From Chryseobacterium joostei (lineage in GTDB: Bacteria; Bacteroidota; Bacteroidia; Flavobacteriales; Weeksellaceae): 64,000 nucleotides of DNA. Under the pieces are notes generated by a model. It did not search any database. It was given only the letters and a program-made list of their open reading frames with translations, and was not told the DNA's origin. Below are positions 43,680 to 52,206 of the stretch, one piece after another. The DNA lies in NCBI RefSeq assembly GCF_003815775.1, contig NZ_CP033926.1:1364001-1428000 (forward strand), written 5' to 3'. Positions within the stretch are counted from its first letter, which is position 1, and every line of letters begins with the position of its first letter. The translations under genes were made by a program, and so were the position numbers.

Positions 43680-44354
43680 ATGTGTTTTTCAGCAATTTCA
43701 AGTTTTTCAGCAGGTATAGCACTCACGGCTGTTGGTATAGCATGTATAAAAAAAACACGGCATTCTTCACAGCATCTTTTTGCATGTATTCCATTTATTT
43801 TTGGAGTCCAACAGCTAACAGAAGGAATACTTTGGCTAACCCTTCCCCAGCCAGATCATATCATTATGCAACAGGCTACAACCTTTATATTTCTATTTTT
43901 TGCAGAGATTCTGTGGCCCGTTTGGGTACCTATTTCTCTTTTAATGTTTGAGGACAATGAGCCACGAAAAAAAGTACAGAAGATATTATTAGGTGTAGGA
44001 ATCATCGTGAGTATTTATTTGGCTTATTGTCTTTTATCATATCATGTGGAAGCAAAGATTATTGGTCATCATATTACTTACATCCAAAACTATCCTGCTT
44101 CATGGAGAAATTACAGTATTATCTTATACGGTGTGGCAACAATTGCTCCTCCGTTTTTTTCCCACCTTAAAAGAATGCACTTTTTTGGTATAGCCATTTT
44201 GATCTCTTATATAGTTTCAGAGATCTTTTACGATCATTACATACTCTCTGTTTGGTGTTTTTTCGCGGCGATCATAAGCATGTCTGTTTATATAATTGTG
44301 AGTGAAAAAACAGATAAAAAGCAAAGAGAGTATCCTGAAATTTATGTCAAATAA
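43680..44354 (+). CDS. DUF6629 family membrane protein
   Basis: A 224-residue protein with about seven membrane helices. The N-terminus MCFSAISSFSAGIALTAVG and the block FACIPFIFGVQQLTEGILWL are the DUF6629 signature. The conserved Cys at position 2 and the E in the QQLTEG helix are present. The function is unknown. It is monocistronic and is followed by a strong terminator 200 bases later. Confidence 0.8.
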   Translation: MCFSAISSFSAGIALTAVGIACIKKTRHSSQHLFACIPFIFGVQQLTEGILWLTLPQPDHIIMQQATTFIFLFFAEILWPVWVPISLLMFEDNEPRKKVQKILLGVGIIVSIYLAYCLLSYHVEAKIIGHHITYIQNYPASWRNYSIILYGVATIAPPFFSHLKRMHFFGIAILISYIVSEIFYDHYILSVWCFFAAIISMSVYIIVSEKTDKKQREYPEIYVK

Positions 44355-44561
44355 AAATAATTTAGCTATAGTAGAAAAGATGAAGAAATACAAACTCGGA
44401 AGATTAGGCATGGTATTTTGAATTTATTAAAAATGGATTTCCCCAACTTTTCAAGAGATCACTATATTTCTTGAACTGAATACTTACAGATGTCTTTTTC
44501 ATTTCCATTTATTTTGCTCAATCTCATTCTTTTCATGATCAGCAGCTATTCAAACAGAGCC

Positions 44562-44598
44562 AAATAGCGCCACTTGAAGCCAAGTAGCGCTATTTTTT
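44562..44598 (+). terminator. Strong intrinsic terminator
   Basis: AAATAGCGC then an inner ACTTG, loop AAGC, CAAGT, then GCGCTATTT and a further TTT. It ends the DUF6629 transcript, with weaker potential on the other strand for DUF3570. Confidence 0.8.
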
Positions 44599-44648
44599 AA
44601 TAAATATTGATAAAAGTTTAATCTTGAAATCCTAACAAGAAAAAGATG

Positions 44649-45839
44649 TTATTTAAATCTTAAATTCAGGGAAATAATATCAGATTTCATCCCAACAGAT
44701 TTCGTGTAATGTCCGTATCTGATTTCAAGCATATTCAGCCTTTCTATACCAAATAAACCGTTTTTCGGACTGATTCTGATACCTGCACCATAAAAATGAC
44801 TGTCAAATTTTGAAAGGTCATAATTACTGGTATAAAAATCATCAAAAGCCGTATGCTCTTGATAAGGGGCAAAATATTTAGCCGCAGTCTGAGAATAATA
44901 CCTGTAAAAAGGACTTACCGAAACAAAAGGCGAGATTTTCACCGGTGTTTCCAGGCTGAAAGTATTGGATCTTAAGCCCCAATCATCGGTATAATAACGG
45001 TAATATGCTCTCAAAATAACTTTGTCTCCAAGAAAATAATTCGCTCTTACGCCCAAAGGAATTTTAAACCGTTTATCCGGCAGAGCTTCCTGATGAACTG
45101 AATTATCATTGAAATAAACTCTGTGGAAAGGCAGGCTCAAATATCCTGTCTGCTGAACACCATCCGCCAAAAATTCAACCTGAAAGTTCTGGTTGATGAT
45201 TTGCGAATATGATAAAGACAAAGCATACGTATTTCTTCCGCTTGTTCCGTAGTTCTCGTGTTCTCCTCCTGCACTTCCATTGGTTCTCAATTCAATCGGC
45301 GCAATCAGTTTTACCTGATCCAGATAAGCCTGGAATTTCGCCGTAAACTCTCCCATTCTGTTCTTTGTCTTTTGTGAAATTCCAATGTTTGCTCCATACG
45401 ATGTATAATCGAACTCGAAGGACGTGGAAACACCTGCCATTAAAGTGGTTCCATTATTCGTATTTTCACGGCTCCAGCTTAACGCAGGATAAATTCTATT
45501 GTCTGCGTGGGAAGCGGATGAATTGGCTTTCAGATCAATCATATCCGACGAAGCAGAAGTATAATGATCAATCCCGACACTGAAATCGAATTTATTTTTC
45601 CTGTCTTTCTTATCATATTTTACCATAGTTACGTCAATGGTATTAGAAATATCAGTCAGCTTTTCTGTGCCAATTCCTCCCGTCACTGCGGAGTTGTTTC
45701 CGTTTTGTTTATAATAGCTTGAAACTAAGTTAGCTTCATCAAAAGTCAGTTTTTTAGGCTGCTCATTGTTTGTATTTTCCTGTGCTTTTGCATTGAAAAT
45801 TCCAAAAAGAGCAATAACACTTACGATTAGTTTTTTCAT
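44649..45839 (-). CDS. DUF3570 outer-membrane beta-barrel-like protein
   Basis: A 396-residue protein with a signal peptide (MKKLIVSVIALFGIFNAKAQ). Many amphipathic strands of alternating aromatic residues follow (VILRAYYRYYTDDWGLRS, ISPFVSVSPFYRYYSQT). It ends in LNLRFK with Phe near the C-terminus, as outer-membrane barrels do. It matches DUF3570, found with DUF4266 and ApbE in Bacteroidota and other Gram-negatives. It is the last gene of the flavinylation cluster, 35 bases after DUF4266. Confidence 0.85.
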   Translation of the reverse strand: MKKLIVSVIALFGIFNAKAQENTNNEQPKKLTFDEANLVSSYYKQNGNNSAVTGGIGTEKLTDISNTIDVTMVKYDKKDRKNKFDFSVGIDHYTSASSDMIDLKANSSASHADNRIYPALSWSRENTNNGTTLMAGVSTSFEFDYTSYGANIGISQKTKNRMGEFTAKFQAYLDQVKLIAPIELRTNGSAGGEHENYGTSGRNTYALSLSYSQIINQNFQVEFLADGVQQTGYLSLPFHRVYFNDNSVHQEALPDKRFKIPLGVRANYFLGDKVILRAYYRYYTDDWGLRSNTFSLETPVKISPFVSVSPFYRYYSQTAAKYFAPYQEHTAFDDFYTSNYDLSKFDSHFYGAGIRISPKNGLFGIERLNMLEIRYGHYTKSVGMKSDIISLNLRFK

Positions 45840-45874
45840 TCTTGAATCACAATTACATTTTACGATTACTCTTT

Positions 45875-46096
45875 TTAGTTACACCCGCAACCACCACCTA
45901 CTTTTCCTGCATTCGCACCCGAAGATCCTTCTCTGTACGATTGAAAGCTCAGTTCAGTTTTTTCAATTTTTCTGTTTCCAAGAGCCATTTCGGCGTCATT
46001 TAATTTGTTTTTTTCGTACTCTTTTACCGTTGTGCAGGACTGTACTGAAGCAACTGTGATAAGGAAGAAGCTGAATATTTTTATCAGGTTTTTCAT
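45875..46096 (-). CDS. DUF4266 small lipoprotein
   Basis: A 73-residue protein with a lipoprotein signal (FFLITVASVQSCTTV, Cys at 21). A short conserved body ends in REGSSGANAGKVGGGCGCN. The glycine-rich tail with CxC-N is the DUF4266 hallmark. REGSSGAN resembles the D-x-x-[ST]-G-A-[ST] acceptor site of covalently bound FMN but has N where FMN would attach. Its ATG overlaps the apbE stop by four bases (ATGA), so the two are translationally coupled. Confidence 0.85.
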   Translation of the reverse strand: MKNLIKIFSFFLITVASVQSCTTVKEYEKNKLNDAEMALGNRKIEKTELSFQSYREGSSGANAGKVGGGCGCN

Positions 46097-47019
46097 TTTA
46101 AATTAATGTTTTGAGATGAATAAATCTTGTCCTGATCATCAATAATGATGCATTCCAGATGATTGATCTGGTTGATCATATTGAGTGCCATATCAATTCC
46201 CATAATACTTACGGGAGTTGCCATTGCATCGGCAATTTCTGCGTTGGGACAAAAGATCGTAACACTTTTTACGCCCGAAACAGGCAGTCCTGTTTTGGGA
46301 TTAATGGTATGAGAATACTTTTTACCGTTGATAACAACGAATTTTTCATAATTTCCCGAAGTTGCAACCGCCATATTGGTGATATTCATATAAGAAAAAG
46401 GCTGTTTTGCATTATCGGGATCAGCAATTCCGACAGTCCAGGGTTTTCCGTCTGCCTGATTTCCCCAGGTCGTTAAATCTCCTGAAGCATTTACAATTCC
46501 GGCAGTGACACCTCTGTTTTGAAGCATTTGTTTTGCCATTTCTGCAGCATACCCCTTCCCGATTCCCCCAAAACCGATCCGCATTCCTTTTTCTTTGAGG
46601 AAAACGGTTTGCTTTTCGCGATCAAGAATAATATTCTGATAATTAACCAATTTAAGATGATCTTTAATCACTTCAGGATTGGGAAGCTCTTTCATTTCTT
46701 TGTCGAAATTCCAGAAACTTTTATCGATTCCGCCATAGGAAATATCGAAATAACCGTCCGTTATTCTGCTGATTCTAAGACTTCTTTCAATCAGATCAAA
46801 AATCTCCCAATCCACTTTTATGGGTTCGATTCCTGCATTTCTGTTGATGAGATTCGTCTGGCTTTCCTCACTGAATGTCGTCAGAAGTTTTTCAATTCTC
46901 CGGATTTCGTCAATCGCTTTGTCGATGTGCTCATATGCAGAATTTTCATCATCACTTACAACAGTAATTTCAAAAGCGTTCCCCATTAGTTTCTGAGGTC
47001 TTTTGAATTCTCTTAACAT
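46093..47019 (-). CDS. apbE: FAD:protein FMN transferase
   Basis: A 308-residue ApbE-family enzyme that moves FMN from FAD onto Ser or Thr of a carrier protein outside the cytosol. Motifs are RIGFGGIGKGYAAEMAK, GIVNASGDLTTWG, KKYSHTINPKTGLPVSGVKS and the metal-binding DAMATPVSIMG. No signal peptide or lipobox is visible at the start (MLREFKRPQKLMGNAF), unlike many ApbE proteins, so export is unclear. It is coupled to DUF4266 downstream and preceded by a thioredoxin gene five bases upstream. Confidence 0.93.
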   Translation of the reverse strand: MLREFKRPQKLMGNAFEITVVSDDENSAYEHIDKAIDEIRRIEKLLTTFSEESQTNLINRNAGIEPIKVDWEIFDLIERSLRISRITDGYFDISYGGIDKSFWNFDKEMKELPNPEVIKDHLKLVNYQNIILDREKQTVFLKEKGMRIGFGGIGKGYAAEMAKQMLQNRGVTAGIVNASGDLTTWGNQADGKPWTVGIADPDNAKQPFSYMNITNMAVATSGNYEKFVVINGKKYSHTINPKTGLPVSGVKSVTIFCPNAEIADAMATPVSIMGIDMALNMINQINHLECIIIDDQDKIYSSQNINLK

Positions 47020-47024
47020 ACCTT

Positions 47025-47468
47025 TTATTTTTGATGTTCTTTGATATCTCTGATCTCTTTGCTGAAAGCCAGTGCATTTTCTGAAGGTAAACCTTCCCAG
47101 CTTTTCAGGACTTTTCCTTCTGAATTCAGCAACAATGTATAAGGAAATAATCCTTTTTGATTGTACTGCTCAGCAAGCGAAGCGTTTTCTTTTTTCAGTT
47201 CAGAGGACAACTGATTCTTTTTATTTCTTGGAAAATCTGCATTGATATAAACGATGAAATTTTCCGTCTCCAACTTTTTAAATTCATCGGTTTCGATGAT
47301 ATTCTTATGAAGCTTAATGCACGGAATACACCAGTCTGAACCTGAAAAGTTCAATAAGATAAGCTGTTTATTTTGTGAGGCTTGTTTTTTGGCATTATCC
47401 AAACGGCTTTGCGCATGAATGCCAACAGCGAGTGCAGCCATTAATATGGCTGAAAATAGTGTTTTCAT
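47025..47468 (-). CDS. Periplasmic thioredoxin-like protein
   Basis: A 147-residue thioredoxin-fold protein with a signal peptide (MKTLFSAILMAALAVGIHAQ). The redox site is CIPC in LLNFSGSDWCIPCIKLHKNI. The family is the periplasmic disulfide reductase type, with SDW before the CxxC. It is the first gene of the cluster with apbE, DUF4266 and DUF3570. It could keep Cys residues of the DUF4266 tail or other partners reduced. Confidence 0.9.
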   Translation of the reverse strand: MKTLFSAILMAALAVGIHAQSRLDNAKKQASQNKQLILLNFSGSDWCIPCIKLHKNIIETDEFKKLETENFIVYINADFPRNKKNQLSSELKKENASLAEQYNQKGLFPYTLLLNSEGKVLKSWEGLPSENALAFSKEIRDIKEHQK

Positions 47469-47538
47469 TATTCTGAAATTAATAATATAAAATAACTAAT
47501 GATCTTGATCTGTGAATACAAATCAAATTAGGACTGAA

Positions 47539-47928
47539 TTATGAAAAAGAAAGCCTTGGCGGTTCCCATACGGAGTTCAAAAATCCTTTATAACAAAGAT
47601 CTTCGTCTTTTGAAGGGATTTTATGAAATTCTAAAGCATCAAAATGATATGGTTCCGTTTCAAAACTGAATTCCGGATTAATGGTAAAAACCAGAGACAA
47701 AGGGGTGGAATGAATAATAAACGGAAGTTTCTGATCTTTTCCATAGTCTCCGTCTTTCACAGGATGATCATAGTGTGTTTTTAGAAATGCAGTAAGTGTC
47801 ATATCCGGATTCAATTCTTTGTGTTCGAAATAATGTTCGACAAGTTCCGGGATTTTCAAAAGCTGATATAATTCGGTTGTGGAAACCAAATATAAAAATA
47901 GCAACAATATGGAAATCAACTTTTTCAA
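47539..47928 (-). CDS. Small conserved protein, paralogue of 56695, TTG start
   Basis: 129 residues with a signal-anchor helix (KKLISILLLFLYLVSTTELY). The conserved block LTAFLKTHYDHPVKDGDYGK follows, then a C-terminal WEPPRLSFS. A paralogue at 56695-57081 shares these (LTAFLKTHYDHPVKDSDHDQ, WQPPRF). Both lack an ATG: a TGA two codons upstream forces TTG here. The His/Asp motif could bind a metal. It sits next to the P-type ATPase, while the paralogue is next to czcA, which supports a link to metal export. The family is unknown to me. Confidence 0.75.
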   Translation of the reverse strand: MKKLISILLLFLYLVSTTELYQLLKIPELVEHYFEHKELNPDMTLTAFLKTHYDHPVKDGDYGKDQKLPFIIHSTPLSLVFTINPEFSFETEPYHFDALEFHKIPSKDEDLCYKGFLNSVWEPPRLSFS

Positions 47929-47978
47929 TATTCAAAATTATGAAATATTTTATTACAAATATTTTTTTATTTTCTTCC

Positions 47979-50474
47979 TCAATGTCTTTTCATCAACTTA
48001 TAAACTTCGAACCACAAAACCGAAATAGTAGCTACAATCAACGTCATTCCCAATTCTTTTGCTTCAAGCGGACTTACACTAAAGAATCCTGATACCGGCT
48101 TCATATAAAGAATGCAAAGCAGTAATACAAGAACCAACGCGGAAATTCCCGTCAATAAAAAGTTACGATTTTTAAAACTTTCAAAAATACTGTAATAGAA
48201 AGACCGGTTTACCAGACTAAGTAATATATTAGCAAATATCAAAGTACTAAATACCAAAGATCTGGTTTTGGATTCATCATTCCCCAGACTAACAGAATGT
48301 TGATACATCCATAGTATTCCTGCGGTAATGACTAATCCCTGAATAATACTTATCATAAGTTCTCTCCAGTTCAGAAATGTATCTGAAAGCGCTCTCGGAG
48401 GTCTGTGCATTGCATCTTTTTCCATAGGCTCATTTTCATATACAATGGAACAGGTGGGTCCCATAACGAGTTCAAGAAAAATAACATGCACAGGAGTGAA
48501 AATATGAGGAAATACCCAGCCCAGAAACAAAGGCAGAGAAACTGTGAGTATAATAGGAATATGAATGGAAATAATATACTGGACCGCTTTTTTTATGTTC
48601 GCATAAATTCTTCTTCCTGCTGCGACCCCAATTACGAGCTTATCCAGATCATCATTGGTAATGACCAGTGCTGCTGCTGATTTGGCAATTTCAGTGCCCT
48701 TATTTCCCATTGCCACACCAATATGAGCGGCCTTTAAAGCTGGTCCGTCATTCACACCGTCACCCAGCATTGCGACTACGTGCCCCTGAGCTTTCAAGGC
48801 AGAAACCACTTCCAGCTTTGCTTCCGGAAACATCCTTGTAAACAAAGTGGTCTCTTCGGAAAGCTTTATAAGTTCTTCCTCTGAGCATTCTGCAATTTCA
48901 CTTCCATTAACGGGCGAAGTACTACTCTCTATTCCTGCCTGCAATGCAATGGCTCTGGTGGTATCCGCATTATCTCCGGTAATAACCTTTACCTGAATAC
49001 CGGCATCGTAGATATGTTTAAATACCTCTTTTATTCCTTTTTTAGGAGGATCATAAAACACAGTTAATCCTAAAAATTCAAATTTAAAATCCTGCTGTTT
49101 ATCCGGGAAATCATTTCCTTCAAAATGAGATCTGGCAACACCAAGAACCCTGAATCCCTGTTCTCCGAAGTTCTTTATTAACTTTCTTATTTTGTTTTTT
49201 TCTTCTTCTGAAAGATCGGAAACACTGATGATAGCTTCCGGAGCTCCTTTAGCAGCAATAATCCGGTTTTTGTGTTCATTTTCAAAAAGATGGGTCATCA
49301 TTGGTGGTTTACCTTCCAGCGGATATTCATGAAACATTTGATAGTCTTTCCTGTGATCAGGCTTTCGGTTCTGCTCATAGATTTTATGCAGTGTGATTTC
49401 CATGGGGTCAAAAGGTACAGGCTCACTACTCCACATCGCATAATCAATAAGGTCATTGAGCGCTGTTGTATTGAAATCTGCTTCTTCATAAATTCTGTCA
49501 GAACGGAAATCATAAAGATGTTTCAGCTGCATGGAGTTTTCTGTAATCGTACCTGTTTTATCTGTGCAAATTACGGAAACGCTTCCCAGGGTCTCCACAA
49601 TACTGCTTCGCTTAATAATAATTCCTTCCCGCATCAGCTTCCAGGCCCCCAAAGCCATAAATGTTGTGAAGGCTACAGGAATTTCTTCAGGAAGCACAGA
49701 CATTGCCAAGGTAAGTCCACTGAGTAAACTGGTCACAAAATCTCCCGTTTTAACAAAACTGAAAATGCATACTGCAAGAAAAATAATGACTCCAATAACA
49801 GCCATCCCCTTTACAAAATTCCGGATCTGAAGCTGTAAAGGAGATATTTCTGTTTTTATACCCAATATAGACTGTCCTATTTTTCCTACTTTGGTTTCTT
49901 TTCCTATATTTTCGACCTCAAAAACGGCAAGCCCGGAAACAGTGATTGTTCCGCTGTATACTTTATGATCTTCAGATCTGCTGTCCTTGAAAACAGAAAA
50001 ACTTTCGCCCGTAAGGGAAGACTCATTGACAGAAAAATCGTTGCTGTGAACAATTCTTCCATCTGCATTGATGAGGCTCCCTTCTTCGGTAATGCACAAG
50101 TCTCCGACTGCTATTTCAAAAGTGGGAATATCTATGATCTTTGAATCCCTGATTACTTTACTCAAAGGTTCATTCAGTTTTTCAAGTTCTTCCAGCGCCT
50201 TTTTGCTTCGGTTATCCTGGTAAAAAGAAATGGCAGTAACTCCAACAATAGCTGCAAACATAAATAAGGCCTCACCATAATCTGCTGTAAGCACATAAAT
50301 AAAGGAAACACAGATAAGAAGAATCAGCATCGGTTCTTTAAGGATATTGAGAAGAAGATCTGCCCATGATTCTTTCTTAACTGCTTCGAGGCGGTTATAT
50401 CCGTACTTTTTTCTTGAATCGGCTACTTCAGCGTCTGTAAGTCCTTTTAAGTCTTCCGGTATATTGTAATTCAT
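47979..50474 (-). CDS. P2-type cation-transporting ATPase
   Basis: An 831-residue P-type ATPase with an N-terminal cation-ATPase domain (PEDLKGLTDAEVADSRKKYG), the actuator (NESSLTGES), the helix-4 motif LAMSVLPEEIPVAF, phosphorylation site CTDKTGTITENS, nucleotide domain AAKGAPEA and hinge LGDGVNDGPALKAAHIGVAM. About ten membrane helices. The layout is that of Ca2+-type pumps, but helix 4 has PEEIP instead of PEGLP. Helix 6 has VMGPTCSIVYENEP with no matching Asp, so the ion is uncertain. A decayed duplicate is at 41057-42715. The C-terminus is intact. Confidence 0.92.
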   Translation of the reverse strand: MNYNIPEDLKGLTDAEVADSRKKYGYNRLEAVKKESWADLLLNILKEPMLILLICVSFIYVLTADYGEALFMFAAIVGVTAISFYQDNRSKKALEELEKLNEPLSKVIRDSKIIDIPTFEIAVGDLCITEEGSLINADGRIVHSNDFSVNESSLTGESFSVFKDSRSEDHKVYSGTITVSGLAVFEVENIGKETKVGKIGQSILGIKTEISPLQLQIRNFVKGMAVIGVIIFLAVCIFSFVKTGDFVTSLLSGLTLAMSVLPEEIPVAFTTFMALGAWKLMREGIIIKRSSIVETLGSVSVICTDKTGTITENSMQLKHLYDFRSDRIYEEADFNTTALNDLIDYAMWSSEPVPFDPMEITLHKIYEQNRKPDHRKDYQMFHEYPLEGKPPMMTHLFENEHKNRIIAAKGAPEAIISVSDLSEEEKNKIRKLIKNFGEQGFRVLGVARSHFEGNDFPDKQQDFKFEFLGLTVFYDPPKKGIKEVFKHIYDAGIQVKVITGDNADTTRAIALQAGIESSTSPVNGSEIAECSEEELIKLSEETTLFTRMFPEAKLEVVSALKAQGHVVAMLGDGVNDGPALKAAHIGVAMGNKGTEIAKSAAALVITNDDLDKLVIGVAAGRRIYANIKKAVQYIISIHIPIILTVSLPLFLGWVFPHIFTPVHVIFLELVMGPTCSIVYENEPMEKDAMHRPPRALSDTFLNWRELMISIIQGLVITAGILWMYQHSVSLGNDESKTRSLVFSTLIFANILLSLVNRSFYYSIFESFKNRNFLLTGISALVLVLLLCILYMKPVSGFFSVSPLEAKELGMTLIVATISVLWFEVYKLMKRH

Positions 50475-50542
50475 AGGAAATGGATATTATATTAAATTTA
50501 CTGATTGTTTTTATTATATCAGAGTAATATTTTCTGTTTTTT

Positions 50543-51007
50543 CTATTCAATCTGTTTTTTCACCTCTTTTACCCATTGTTCTATTTCTGACTTTTGGATG
50601 TCAGACAACTTTGCATTCTGATGAACAACAGTATAAGATGTAAGCGGCATTTCACCTTCTCTGATGGTTTCTGCCACTTCATCAAGTTTCTTTAATTTTT
50701 TTTCTTTTGAGTAGCTGTTAAATTCATCAAAATTAAAATGCCGTTTTCCTGAGTTCACATGATCTGCCAGCCACCATTTTACAGGCTGTATGTTATTGTA
50801 CCACGGATAAGACGTCGTGTTGGAATGACAGTCATAACAGCTCGTTTTCAATAATCCCTGTACATGTCCGGGTACCACATAATGTTTTTCAATCGCATTT
50901 TCCGAAGGAACTGTTGCAATATTTTTATCAGTATCAAAAAACTGAATTACAATCAGAAACAGAACTATAAAACCTGTTCCTATTTTCATTAAAGATGATG
51001 TTTTCAT
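50543..51007 (-). CDS. Periplasmic haem-binding domain protein
   Basis: A 154-residue protein with an N-terminal signal-anchor (SLMKIGTGFIVLFLIVIQFF) and a single c-type haem motif CYDCH. YPWYNNIQPVKWWLADHVNS follows and marks the haem-binding domain family of Bacteroidota. A Met or His as second ligand is plausible in EGEMPLTSYTVVH. It lies between the ATPase and the Czc operon and is probably involved in periplasmic redox or in metal resistance. Confidence 0.88.
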   Translation of the reverse strand: MKTSSLMKIGTGFIVLFLIVIQFFDTDKNIATVPSENAIEKHYVVPGHVQGLLKTSCYDCHSNTTSYPWYNNIQPVKWWLADHVNSGKRHFNFDEFNSYSKEKKLKKLDEVAETIREGEMPLTSYTVVHQNAKLSDIQKSEIEQWVKEVKKQIE

Positions 51008-51049
51008 AATTTGTATTTATTTATAAGTTCTTTTATTTTACTATAATTT

Positions 51050-52204
51050 TTATTCATCTGCAGTGTTCTTAAGTTTCATAAGAAGTGTATATGCATTCCT
51101 GATGACTATTTTTTTATTTTTAAAATCATCAGCATTTATGATCTGTACAAATCCGTTTTCTGCTTCACCTAATGTTACAGGAGTCAATCGGTAGGTCTGC
51201 TTTTTTTCTTCTATGAAGACAAAATCTTTTCCTTCAAAATTGACAATACTCTCTTCAGGAACTGCATTGGAAAAAGAAGTACTGGTCTCGATCTCGGCAT
51301 TCATATACATTCCCGGTACAAGGCTCTGATCATATTTTTCAAAATGACAGTGTACTTCAGCCCATCCGCCTGGATTAACATCCTTGCTGATCAGCAGAAT
51401 TTCACCATAGTATTTTTTATCAGGTTCAGCATTGGTATAGGCGGAAAACCTCTGCCCTTTCTTCAGATTTGCCAGATCTTTTTCATATACTTTAAGATTA
51501 AGATGAATATCATCCGGATTGATAAGTTCAAAAAGAACATCGGAAGGATTCACATATTTCCCGATATTCACGTTGACCTTACTTACAAAACCATTGATAC
51601 TGCTGTAAACAGGTACACTTTTCTGAATATTCCCCGAATTCAGAGATTCAGGTTTGATATTGATAAGACGGAGCTGCTGTGCCAGAGAATTCATCAGGAT
51701 TTTCTGGCTGTTCATTTCAGACTGGGCCTGCTGCATTACCTTATCACTGGTGGCCTGACTTTGATTAAGAGTTTTCTGACGGTTATAATCCAATTGGGCA
51801 AAATGCATTTTAGATTTTGCCATTAAATAATCCTGCTGAAGCTGAATAAACTGCGGATTTTCTATCACAGCAATCACCTGCCCTTTTGACACCGGCTTTC
51901 CCGGAAGCAGGCTGCTCGACTTTAAATATCCACCTAAAGGTATACTGACAGAAACCAGATTTTGTGGTGGTACATCTATCATTCCGTTAAGTTTTAAGAC
52001 GGAAGAGATTTTCTGCAGAGAAAGTACTGTTGTTACTACAGTTGCATTTTTCAGTTGAGCATCGGTAAGAGTTACAACGTTTTCATCTTTGGAAGATACC
52101 GCTGCGGGTGCCGGCTCCGTTTTTCCATGATCTTTACACTCATAAAACATGAGCAATCCTATTATTGACAGGGAATATAATATAATTTTAAATTGACGTT
52201 TCAT
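51050..52204 (-). CDS. czcB: RND efflux periplasmic adaptor (CzcB/CusB type)
   Basis: 384 residues of membrane-fusion protein. A likely lipoprotein signal leads to Cys23 (in LMFYECKDHG). The lipoyl-like halves are at VSVSIPLGGYLKSSSLLPGK and SSINGFVSKVNVNIGKYVN, flanking a helical hairpin (QSQATSDKVMQQAQSEM), followed by beta-barrel and membrane-proximal domains. It links the inner-membrane pump to the TolC-like pore. It lies two bases after czcC. No His-rich N-terminal metal chaperone domain is seen. Confidence 0.9.
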   Translation of the reverse strand: MKRQFKIILYSLSIIGLLMFYECKDHGKTEPAPAAVSSKDENVVTLTDAQLKNATVVTTVLSLQKISSVLKLNGMIDVPPQNLVSVSIPLGGYLKSSSLLPGKPVSKGQVIAVIENPQFIQLQQDYLMAKSKMHFAQLDYNRQKTLNQSQATSDKVMQQAQSEMNSQKILMNSLAQQLRLINIKPESLNSGNIQKSVPVYSSINGFVSKVNVNIGKYVNPSDVLFELINPDDIHLNLKVYEKDLANLKKGQRFSAYTNAEPDKKYYGEILLISKDVNPGGWAEVHCHFEKYDQSLVPGMYMNAEIETSTSFSNAVPEESIVNFEGKDFVFIEEKKQTYRLTPVTLGEAENGFVQIINADDFKNKKIVIRNAYTLLMKLKNTADE

Positions 52205-52206
52205 TG

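Noticed and set aside
46519..46989. 156-residue plus-strand frame opposite apbE
   Set aside because: Antisense to a well-conserved enzyme and without any recognisable motif.
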